Under the pieces are notes generated by a model. That model saw only the letters and a list, made by a program, of their open reading frames with translations, was not told the origin of the DNA and did no database searches. 7,601 nucleotides of DNA. Origin: CAYFJO01 sp964343305 (GTDB lineage Bacteria; Planctomycetota; Planctomycetia; Pirellulales; Pirellulaceae). The DNA lies in the NCBI GenBank assembly GCA_964343305.1, contig CAYFJO010000504.1:1-7601 (forward strand), given 5' to 3'. Shown piece by piece: positions 1 to 7,200 of the stretch. The position numbers were made by a program, and so were the translations under genes. Numbering within the stretch: position 1 is the stretch's first letter; the number at the start of each line of letters is the position of its first letter.

Positions 1-2
1 AG

Positions 3-89
3 CGGAGAGGACAGGATTCGAACCTGCGGACCCAGTTACGGGTCACGGATTTAGCAAACCCGCGCTTTCGACCACTCAGCCACCTCTCC
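3..89 (-). tRNA. tRNA-Ser (anticodon GCU)
   Basis: Read on the minus strand this folds as a class II tRNA. The 7-bp acceptor stem is GGAGAGG/CCTCTCC with discriminator G at position 3. The D-arm contains TGGCTGAGTGGTC. The anticodon stem CGGGT/ATCCG closes loop TTGCTAA, with anticodon GCT at 55-53. A long variable arm (ACCC-GTAACT-GGGT) and a T-arm with TTCGAAT follow. The long variable arm and the GCU anticodon identify a serine tRNA reading AGC and AGU codons. The two bases after the discriminator read CT, so the 3' CCA is not encoded and would be added by the CCA-adding enzyme. The gene diverges from the peptidase gene to its right. I found no convincing promoter for it. Confidence 0.96.
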
Positions 90-90
90 A

Positions 91-318
91 GGTCGCCAAC
101 GAAAATCCTCGCCCAATACGCGTTCTACGCGATTTTGTGTTGATTTTCGAAGCTTGAATTGTGCCGCATACTTCATCTCGACGCAAGCGGCGTTCCTGGG
201 GATGTGCGTAAGCGCTATTTCTGGGCTATATTTACCCAAACTAAAAAGATTATCCAACTTAACGACGACTTGCCCAGTGATTTGCCCCTCATTGCCGATT
301 CGTTTGGAGCCATAATCG
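91..318. other. Intergenic spacer between divergent tRNA and peptidase gene
   Basis: This 228-base spacer should hold the promoters of both the leftward tRNA gene and the rightward peptidase gene. A TATATT hexamer at 227-232 could be a -10 box for the peptidase, but no acceptable -35 lies 16-18 bases upstream. GGAG at 306-309, nine bases before the ATG, is a good Shine-Dalgarno sequence for the peptidase. Short reading frames here show no recognisable protein. Confidence 0.5.
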
Positions 319-1869
319 ATGTATTCCCGCCGTGTTGCTTCTCTGCTGTGTCTGACGTTATTCGTCCTGGTTGCTAACAACGCCGTTTCGGCGGAAAACC
401 TCGCCGTGCGATCCGCCGCCGAATCGATCACTTCGGCAGATTTAAAATCGCATGTGGATGTGCTCGCGGATGACACCTTTGAAGGGCGTGAAGCTGGTAA
501 GCGCGGCGGACGAGCCGCCGGGACGTATCTTGTTCGAGCGCTTCAAAAGCACAATCTTAAACCTTCCGGAGCGAGTGGCGGATACTTCCAGCCTTTCAAG
601 TCTGGTTATCGGAATCTCCTGGCCATGCTCGAAGGCAGCGATCCACAATTGAAAAACGAAGTGATCATCGTTTGCGCTCATTACGATCACGTGGGCTATG
701 GCAATCGCGGCAACAGCTACGGCCCATTTGGATATGTACACAATGGTGCCGATGACAATGCCAGCGGAACGTCAGGCCTGCTGGAAGCCATCGAGGCATT
801 TTCGCAACTGCCTGCCGCACCTCGTCGCTCCATTCTGTTTGCTTTTTGGGACGGCGAAGAAAAAGGTTTGCTTGGATCGAAGCATTGGATTGCCAACCCA
901 ACCATTTCGCTCGCTCGAGTCAAGGTCGTCGTCAACGTTGACATGATCGGTCGGCTGCGAAAGAAGGTTGATGTCTATGGGATCCGCACCGGCAGCGGAC
1001 TCAGAAGTTTGGTCTCCAAAGCCAACGCGGATGTCGGTCTGGATTTGAACTTCACCTGGGAAATGAAGAACAACAGCGACCACTATCCTTTTTTCAGTCG
1101 TGGGATTCCCGCATTGATGCTGCACACCGGTTTGCACGACGACTACCACCGTCCCAGCGATGACGCTCACAAGATCAACACCGACGGTATGCAAGATGTC
1201 GTCAGGCTGTTGTTTCGACTGTCCAGTCAGTTGGGGGAAGAAGATAAGATTACAGGTTTTCGGCGCAATTCACGCAGCGACTCGGTCGCCCAGCAACGTC
1301 GATTTGAAAAGCCGCTGCCGAGGCGCAAACCGCGACTAGGCGTTTGGATGAAAGACATCGAAGATTCGGATGGTGTCGTTGTAACACGCATTGTCGATGG
1401 ATCGGCGGCTGACCGATTTGGTTTGCAGAGTGGCGACCAAATCGTGAAATTCGCCGGTGTTCCCGTCGTGAATCAAGAAAGACTCACACGCCGCATCTTG
1501 CGAGCACCAGTCAACGTCGAAATCGTCATCCATCGAGGCGATAGCATAGAACCTCAAACGATTCCTGTCGAGCTGGCAGGCAATCCGGTTCGCATCGGGA
1601 TTTCGTGGCGAAATGATCCGGCCGAGCCAAGTGGCGTGATGATTACGCAGGTGATCTCCGCGTCGCCTGCTCATCGTGCAGGACTAAAGACCGGCGACCG
1701 CATTTACAACGTAGACGGCAAACTCTTCGGCTCGTCAACGGAGTTTCTCACACTGGTGAACACTCTGCCCAGTCCCATCAATCTGCTTGTCGAGCGAAAC
1801 GGTAAACTGGCGGAGATTCCGCTGGACGTTTCAGATCCGATTGAAAAGAGTCCGGTTGCGGCGGACTAG
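319..1869 (+). CDS. Exported M28-family zinc peptidase with two C-terminal PDZ domains
   Basis: 516 residues. Residues 1-25 are a signal peptide: arginines near the start, a hydrophobic core, and likely cleavage after VSA (A25). Residues about 40-305 form an M28 (aminopeptidase Y/S type) catalytic domain. The expected two-zinc site is complete: H121 in AHYDH, D146 in HNGADDNASG as bridging ligand, E180-E181 in DGEEKG (general base and ligand), D208 in NVDMIG, and H277 in DDYHRPSD. There is no obvious protease-associated insert. Two PDZ domains follow at about 338-419 and 424-504, each with the turn after an alanine/glycine-leucine helix start (FGLQSGD, AGLKTGD). M28 enzymes release N-terminal amino acids or cleave short peptides; PDZ domains bind C-terminal tails, so here they may recruit substrate or partners in the periplasm. 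The ATG is supported by GGAG at 306-309. Substrate is unknown. All catalytic residues are present, so activity is likely. Confidence 0.93.
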   Translation: MYSRRVASLLCLTLFVLVANNAVSAENLAVRSAAESITSADLKSHVDVLADDTFEGREAGKRGGRAAGTYLVRALQKHNLKPSGASGGYFQPFKSGYRNLLAMLEGSDPQLKNEVIIVCAHYDHVGYGNRGNSYGPFGYVHNGADDNASGTSGLLEAIEAFSQLPAAPRRSILFAFWDGEEKGLLGSKHWIANPTISLARVKVVVNVDMIGRLRKKVDVYGIRTGSGLRSLVSKANADVGLDLNFTWEMKNNSDHYPFFSRGIPALMLHTGLHDDYHRPSDDAHKINTDGMQDVVRLLFRLSSQLGEEDKITGFRRNSRSDSVAQQRRFEKPLPRRKPRLGVWMKDIEDSDGVVVTRIVDGSAADRFGLQSGDQIVKFAGVPVVNQERLTRRILRAPVNVEIVIHRGDSIEPQTIPVELAGNPVRIGISWRNDPAEPSGVMITQVISASPAHRAGLKTGDRIYNVDGKLFGSSTEFLTLVNTLPSPINLLVERNGKLAEIPLDVSDPIEKSPVAAD

Positions 1870-1885
1870 ATCGTTGGTATCTCGC

Positions 1886-1897
1886 AACGCCGGCGTT
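1886..1897. repeat. 12-base perfect palindrome downstream of the peptidase gene
   Basis: AACGCCGGCGTT reads the same on both strands and starts 17 bases after the peptidase stop codon. As a hairpin it would have only four pairs and a CCGG loop, with no T-tract, so it is a poor terminator. Its place just upstream of a TATAAA box (1905-1910) would suit binding by a dimeric regulator. A perfect 12-mer palindrome is expected about twice by chance in a window this size, so the weight is low. Confidence 0.25.
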
Positions 1898-1904
1898 AGT
1901 TGGG

Positions 1905-1910
1905 TATAAA
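1905..1910 (+). promoter_or_regulatory. Possible -10 box of the channel gene
   Basis: TATAAA matches the sigma70 -10 consensus at five of six bases. The hexamer 17 bases upstream (TCGCAA, 1882-1887) matches a -35 box at only three of six, so the promoter is weak on paper. Transcription would start near 1917, one base before the large inverted repeat at 1918-1978. The mRNA would then open with that stem-loop. This is inference from position only. Confidence 0.25.
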
Positions 1911-1917
1911 ACCAGTC

Positions 1918-1978
1918 CCAATTCGTCCTCAGAAGATGCGGCTGAATTCGCGCCTTGGAAGGCGTCGAGGACGATTGG
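1918..1978 (+). promoter_or_regulatory. Imperfect 12-bp stem-loop in the leader of the channel gene
   Basis: The left arm at 1918-1930 (CCAATTCGTCCTC) pairs with the right arm at 1967-1978 (GAGGACGATTGG). That gives 12 Watson-Crick pairs with a single bulged T. The 36-base loop contains a smaller hairpin at 1951-1964 (CGCCT-TGGA-AGGCG). The structure ends 12 bases before the Shine-Dalgarno sequence of the channel gene. No T-run follows 1978, so it does not look like an intrinsic terminator for the peptidase gene. It may be a structured 5' leader that affects translation or stability of the channel mRNA, or a protein-binding site. It matches no riboswitch class I recognise. Confidence 0.45.
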
Positions 1979-1990
1979 AATCTTGCAGTC

Positions 1991-1995
1991 AAGGA
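1991..1995 (+). promoter_or_regulatory. Shine-Dalgarno sequence fixing the channel start at 2004
   Basis: AAGGA lies eight bases before the ATG at 2004, which is good spacing. The frame is open upstream to a TTG at 1983, but that start would put this ribosome site inside the coding region and add seven residues unlike the family's N-terminus. The ATG at 2004 is therefore preferred. Confidence 0.6.
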
Positions 1996-2003
1996 TTCGA
2001 TCG

Positions 2004-2933
2004 ATGCCCGACACGGTTGGTTTGCCCGACAAGATCAAGACCCTCGTCGACTCGCGTACGTTTCAGTATTTGGTTTTGTTGATCATCCTTTGCGCCGCCG
2101 TGCTGGTGGGCGTCGAGACGTATCCCGACGTCGCCAAAGAGCATCAAACACTACTGAACTGGTTGAATCGGATCATTCTTTGGCTGTTCGTCATCGAAGC
2201 CATTCTAAAGCTGTCGCAACATGGACGCGATTTCTATCGATACTTCGTCGACCCGTGGAACCTGTTCGACTTTACGATCGTGGTCGTCTGCTTTTTGCCA
2301 GTCAACGCGTCCTACGCCGCGGTCTTGCGATTGGCGAGAGTGATGCGGGCACTGCGTTTGATGACCGCGCTGCCGAATTTACAAGTGATTGTCGGCGCGC
2401 TGATTAAGAGCATTCCATCGATGGGATACGTCGGCATTCTTCTGACGTTGAACTTCTATGTCTACGCTGTCGCCGGCGTGTTTATGTTTCGCGAAAACGA
2501 CCCGGTGCATTTTCGTGATTTGCCGACGTCGATGTTGTTGTTGTTTCGTGTCGTGACGCTCGAAGACTGGACCGACATCATGTATATCAACATGTACGGT
2601 TCGGCCAACTATCCGGGCTACGAAGGCTTGAACTACACGGGTATCACTCCGCAATCGGTCGAAACGCCAATCATTGGTGCGGCGTTTTTCGTTTCGTTCG
2701 TGATGTTTGCCACGATGATCATGCTGAACCTGTTCATTGGCGTCATCATCAACAGCATGGACGAGGCACGCGCGGAACGGGAACGCGAAGAGCTTGTCAG
2801 ACAACGCGCGGCCGGAGAAGAAGTCCCGCTGGATGATGAACTGACAGACATCGATCACCAGATCGACGGCGTCAAGGAGATGCTGGAGCATTTGCGGCTG
2901 AGGCTGGAGATCGAAATGAAAGTGAAGAAATAG
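2004..2933 (+). CDS. Bacterial voltage-gated cation channel (NaChBac/NavAb type), possibly calcium-permeable
   Basis: 309 residues: one six-helix subunit of a homotetrameric inner-membrane channel. S1 is about 18-37, S2 50-71 (E65), S3 84-99 (D83, D89 as countercharges). S4 is about 104-121 with four gating arginines at three-residue spacing (R109, R112, R115, R118). The S4-S5 linker is about 122-137, S5 138-161, the pore helix about 172-184, and S6 about 222-249, ending in NLFIGVIINSMDEA, a typical bacterial sodium-channel S6. The selectivity filter is T185-L-E-D-W-T-D191, where characterised sodium channels have TLESW; the extra aspartates at 188 and 191 favour divalent ions. The segment between filter and S6 is about 20 residues longer than in NavAb. 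Residues about 252-309 form an acidic/basic neck and a C-terminal coiled coil (I283, I287, V290, L294, L297, L301), which in this family holds the tetramer together. The family is certain; ion selectivity is inference. Confidence 0.95.
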   Translation: MPDTVGLPDKIKTLVDSRTFQYLVLLIILCAAVLVGVETYPDVAKEHQTLLNWLNRIILWLFVIEAILKLSQHGRDFYRYFVDPWNLFDFTIVVVCFLPVNASYAAVLRLARVMRALRLMTALPNLQVIVGALIKSIPSMGYVGILLTLNFYVYAVAGVFMFRENDPVHFRDLPTSMLLLFRVVTLEDWTDIMYINMYGSANYPGYEGLNYTGITPQSVETPIIGAAFFVSFVMFATMIMLNLFIGVIINSMDEARAEREREELVRQRAAGEEVPLDDELTDIDHQIDGVKEMLEHLRLRLEIEMKVKK

Positions 2934-3090
2934 TCTGGCCCGCGGACACGAAGACGAGCCCGTGCGATCGTTGCCCATCTCGCGACCGGCCGACTTCGGA
3001 CCACACGAGTCGCGCGACAGAGCGACTAGAAAAGTCGGTTGCGCTGGTCGAACACCTTCGGTCGTACTATGGCAAGGTGCGGTAGCTCAC
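2934..3090. other. Spacer between channel and glycosyltransferase genes
   Basis: 157 bases. The glycosyltransferase frame stays open leftward to a GTG at 2962. The 43 codons it would add are rich in Arg, Ser and Pro, do not resemble the family, and have no ribosome site in front, so I treat them as noncoding. AAGGTG at 3074-3079, eleven bases before the ATG at 3091, is a modest Shine-Dalgarno sequence. I see no clear terminator or promoter. Confidence 0.5.
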
Positions 3091-4086
3091 ATGCCTGAAA
3101 TCTCGGTTGTTCTTCCAGTTTTTAATGCCGAGCTGACGATCGAACGGGCCGCGCGCTCGATCCTCGATCAAACATTGCGCGAGATTGAGTTGATTGTTCT
3201 TGACGATGGCTCGACGGATCGGACAGTCGAAGTCGCGCGTGGAATAGACGATTCACGGTTAAGACTGATTCAATGCGACCATCGAGGAGTCGCGGCAGCC
3301 GCGAATGCGGCAACCGAGGCTGCGACGGCGCCATTCATCGCACGCATGGATGCCGACGATTTTTCATACCCTCAACGGCTCGAAAGGCAACTGCGCCTAC
3401 TTCACGAACGAAACCTCGACGTCGTCGGTTGCCAGGTCCGCATCATCGATGAATCAGGCGAAGCCACGCGTGCGATGGGCCGTTACGCAAACTGGATCAA
3501 CGAAGAGACGATCGACGGCCAGCAGATAGTCGCTTTGCGATTTGTTGAGCTACCGTTGGTCAATCCGACGATCCTGGCTCGGCGGAGGTATTTTGAAATT
3601 GGATTTCGCGATAATGATTTTCCAGAAGACTACGATTTGATGCTGCGCGCCGCCGCCCGAGGAATGCGGTTCGGCAAGGCCACAGAAGTTCTGTTGGACT
3701 GGACGGACCGACCAGAGAGGCTGACGCGAACCGATGTCCATTATTCGCCGGAAGCGTTCACGCGTTGCCGTCAGTTACATCTGCTTGCCGGCCCGTTGGA
3801 CGGCGTCGCCTGCGTCGACCTGTGGGGAGTTGGACAAACGGGTAAGCCGTGGCTCCGTTGGCTACAGGCACAGAATATCTTCGTTCGGCACGGCTACGAC
3901 GTCAACGAGCGCAAGGTGAACGAGAGTATCCACGGTGTTCGAATCATACATCCAAGCGAAATGCCGCCCGCCGACGGCACGCCGCTGATCATCGCCGTCG
4001 GAGCAGAGCATGCTCATAAGGTGATCGCGCCGCAACTGCTTTCGCGAGGATATCGCCTGGGCAGTAATGCATGGTTTGTTGCGTGA
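3091..4086 (+). CDS. Family 2 glycosyltransferase with C-terminal Rossmann-like domain (B3GNTL1-like architecture)
   Basis: 331 residues from the ATG at 3091, where the conserved start MPEISVVLPVFN begins. The GT-A fold domain covers about 1-230: ISVVLPVFN (4-12), the nucleotide-binding DDGS at 38-41, the metal-binding MDADD at 86-90, and PEDYDL at 178-183, whose acidic pair holds the likely catalytic base. It should transfer a sugar from a nucleotide donor with inversion; sugar and acceptor cannot be told from sequence. Residues about 239-331 form a second domain starting with a strand and glycine turn, VDLWGVGQTGKPW, followed by a second strand ending in GYDVNERK, which resembles a dinucleotide-binding fold. 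No signal peptide or membrane helix is seen, so it is probably cytoplasmic. The order of GT2 then Rossmann-like domain, and the motif WIN near 135-137 before a V/LNPT strand, recall animal B3GNTL1. No glycan-synthesis neighbours are present to suggest the product. Confidence 0.88.
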   Translation: MPEISVVLPVFNAELTIERAARSILDQTLREIELIVLDDGSTDRTVEVARGIDDSRLRLIQCDHRGVAAAANAATEAATAPFIARMDADDFSYPQRLERQLRLLHERNLDVVGCQVRIIDESGEATRAMGRYANWINEETIDGQQIVALRFVELPLVNPTILARRRYFEIGFRDNDFPEDYDLMLRAAARGMRFGKATEVLLDWTDRPERLTRTDVHYSPEAFTRCRQLHLLAGPLDGVACVDLWGVGQTGKPWLRWLQAQNIFVRHGYDVNERKVNESIHGVRIIHPSEMPPADGTPLIIAVGAEHAHKVIAPQLLSRGYRLGSNAWFVA

Positions 4087-4131
4087 ACGATTTCCGCGCC
4101 ATGGAGATTCTGCCCGGAGCGTTAGAGTAAG

Positions 4132-4152
4132 AAGGTAAAATAGCTTTGCCTT
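4132..4152. other. Short hairpin after the glycosyltransferase gene
   Basis: AAGGTAAA (4132-4139) can pair with TTTGCCTT (4145-4152) around a five-base loop, giving seven Watson-Crick pairs and one G-T pair. It lies 46 bases after the stop codon. It is AT-rich and has no T-run after it, so it is at best a weak terminator. It also overlaps the proposed -35 box of the next gene. Confidence 0.25.
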
Positions 4153-4179
4153 GCCACAGCCTGAGATCCGCGCTATCCT
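4151..4179 (+). promoter_or_regulatory. Candidate sigma70-type promoter of the haem/FGE protein gene
   Basis: TTGCCA at 4151-4156 matches the -35 consensus at five of six bases. TATCCT at 4174-4179 matches the -10 consensus at four of six. The spacer is the ideal 17 bases. The predicted start near 4186 gives a leader of about 35 bases that contains the Shine-Dalgarno sequence AAGGA at 4209-4213, seven bases before the ATG at 4221. The agreement of all parts makes this the best promoter candidate in the window, though planctomycete promoters are poorly characterised. Confidence 0.4.
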
Positions 4180-4220
4180 AATGGAGGTCTATTCCGTCTC
4201 CGACATGCAAGGAATCCGTG

Positions 4221-7200
4221 ATGCTGATTCATCTTTCACTTCAGGCGGTGCGAAAGTGGTTTCGTGATGTCTCGATTTTGAGCCTCGTCATTCTGAATGC
4301 GGGGGTTCTGTTTGCTGCCCCATTGCGAATCGGTGTTCTGACCGAAAAGGCGTCCCTCGACGAGATGGGACAGCACAGTCGGGCTGCATGGACAACCGCC
4401 AAGACGTTGGGCCAAGCGGAGCTTCTGGTGCGGCAGGTGAAGGGTCCATTTGCCAATACGTCCGGCAACGTTCGGCAACTGAGCGACTTTGATGTTATCT
4501 GGTATCACCAAGGGGACGCCATCCGCCGCAATGCTATGTACGGGGGTCCGAGCCTCGCTGCGATCCGCAAGTACGTTCAGAGCGGCGGTGGCGTGTTACT
4601 CTCGGGTGGGGCGCTCGCAATGGTCGCCCAGCTTGGGCTCGAACCTCGTATGCGCCCCCAACGCCACGAACTGGATGGCTACCGCCAGCCGCCAGCCGGT
4701 ATCGTTCCTGTCGAAAAAGCGCATCCCGCCTTCTCGGGCCTGCAGACTGAAACCGATGAGGCCGTGGTATGGCTCAGCCGCAGAGGCTGCCGCGCCGTGG
4801 CCGATTTTCTTTGGGGAGGACCCGCCGAAGGCATGGTTCTGGCCAAGACGCCCGCCGGTCGCGAGAATCCGCTCGTGGAATACACGTTGGGTAAAGGACG
4901 CGTCATTGTCTTGGGATGGCGTTTGCCGGATTACGCTGACACCCAAAGCCCTCACCGCGACAACCTCGTCCGCCTGACATCCAATCTGCTTAACTACTTG
5001 GCCGATTCGAGCGCGTGGCAGCGAGTTGTCGTTCGTTCTGAGTTTCCGGCTGTTGCCTCTCCGGACGAGCCGGGCGTCTCGTCTCAACAATGGCGTGCGC
5101 TGCGCATGGCGATCGAAGACCTATCGTCGAGCTTTCCCGATCGCTATCAGAAGGGTGAAGACTACCTGAAGCGCCTGGAGACGCTTCACGACGAACACGA
5201 TCGTCTTGGCCCCGACACCGATCCCGATCAGTACGCCGCGATTGCCGAACGATTCGAGTCGCTCAAACGCGAGTCCCTGCTGGCCAATCCCTTGCTGGAC
5301 TTCGACCAGCTTCTGATGATCCGACGCCGAGCTGACCGCCTGGGGCTGCCGATCAACTTTAACGGAAACTGCGACATCGATCCGACCGGTTACGGCAACA
5401 CACTTGTCGCGTTATCGCCCGTTCAGCCCGATGGCAAACTGGATACGGTCTACAAACCCCATGGGGATCGGTTCATCGGTGACATTGATCTGCACTACGG
5501 CGCCGACCGCTTGTTGATGTCGACGCCCGATAACAAAGGTCGATGGCGGATTGCCGAGTTGCACCTCAGGAGCGGGCGGCTCACGCCACTCGCGCTGATC
5601 GAAGACCCGGACGTACACAACTACGATGCTTGCTATCTTCCCGACGACCGTATCGTCTTCACCTCGACGGCGCCGTTCATCGGCGTCCCCTGTGTTGGAG
5701 GGCGTTCGAAGGTGGCGAACCTCTATCTCCGAGAACACGACGGCGGCATTCGTCGCCTGACGAACGATCAAGACCACAACTGGTGCCCGACAGTGCTGAA
5801 CGACGGCCAGATCATGTACCAGCGCTGGGAATACGCCGACATTGCCCATACCTTCACACGACTGCTGTTCCGCGCCCATCCGGACGGCAGCCAGCAGACC
5901 GCGTTATACGGCAGCAATTCGTTCTGGCCGACCAGCATGTTCTTTGCTCGCGCGATGCCGAACCACCCGACGAAGGTCGTTGCCGTCATCGGCGGTCATC
6001 ATGAGGCGCCGCGCCAAGGCGAACTCGTTGTCTTCGATCCCGCGCAAGGCGATCATGAGGCAGATGGCGCCGTGCAGCGGATTCCGGGCTTCGGCAAGAA
6101 GGTTGAGCCGGTCATTCTGGATGGCCTGATCGGCAACAGTTGGCCTCGCTTCCTGCATCCCTATCCGCTCAGCGACAAGTACCTGCTCGTTTCGTGTAAA
6201 CCGACGAGAACGGGACTTTGGGGTGCCTACCTGGTCGACGTTTTCGACAACTTCGTGTTGCTTCATGAGGAGCCTGGCCAGGCGATGCTCGAACCAGTTC
6301 CGTTGCGCAAGACGGCCAGACAGCCAGTCTTGCCGGATAAAGTCGAGCCGGATCAGAAGCAAGCCACGCTGTTGGTTCAGGATATCTATCACGGCGATGG
6401 TCTGCGCGGAGTACCCCGTGGCATGGTCAAATCGCTTCGCTTGGTCAGCTATGAGTTCACGTTTCACGGTATCGGAGGCGAGCCGTACCGCGTTGGGTTT
6501 GACGGTCCCTGGGACGTGAAACGAATCCTGGGTACGGTGCCTGTCGAGGCCGATGGTTCGGCACACTTCCATGTGCCGGCCTCGACGCCGGTGGCGGTCC
6601 AGCCGCTCGATGCCGAAGGAAAGGCGCTCGCTCTGATGCGAAGTTGGTACACTGCGATGCCGGGCGAAGTCGTTTCGTGCATCGGGTGTCATGAGCAACA
6701 GAACACGGCTCCGGCACTGCGTGCGACACCGCTTGCCGCCAAGCGTCAGCCTTCGGAAATCAGACCGTGGTATGGTCCGGCGCGCGGGTTTTCGTTCGCA
6801 CGTGAGGTCCAGCCTGTATTGGACGCCTATTGTATCGATTGCCATCACGGGCGACCGCTCGACGACGGAAGCAAGACATTCGATCTAACGTCCCGGCCGC
6901 CGCAGCGCGTTGCATCGGCCTTTCAGATGAACTTCGAGCCATCGTACATGGAACTGCGCCGATTCGTACACACACCCACACTCGAAAGCGACGCGCACCT
7001 GTTGCCCGCACGTGACTTCCACGCCGACACCAGCAAGTTGATTCAGATCCTGCGCGACGATCATTATGGCGTTCGACTGAGCGGCGAGGCATGGGACCGC
7101 CTCATCACTTGGATCGACCTGAACGCCCCGGCCCACGGCACCTGGCGAGAGGTTGTCGGCCACCTTCCTGACAAGGCCGTCCTGGCCGACCAGGGAGCGG

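Noticed and set aside
51..476. Minus-strand reading frame of 141 codons running over the tRNA and the peptidase start
   Set aside because: It passes through the tRNA gene and lies opposite a well-supported signal peptide and peptidase N-terminus.
1983..2003. TTG start extending the channel by seven residues
   Set aside because: AAGGA at 1991-1995 is ideally placed for the ATG at 2004, and the added residues are not family-like.
2962..3090. GTG start extending the glycosyltransferase by 43 residues
   Set aside because: There is no ribosome site before it, the added residues are Arg/Ser/Pro-rich and unstructured, and the GT2 fold begins right after the ATG at 3091.
4181..4267. 28-codon reading frame overlapping the start of the long gene
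   Set aside because: It is very short, overlaps the gene start in another frame, has no convincing ribosome site and encodes nothing recognisable.
5904..6848. Minus-strand reading frame of 314 codons
   Set aside because: It lies opposite the conserved propeller and haem coding region, is rich in Arg/His as antisense frames in GC-rich genes are, and shows no domain.
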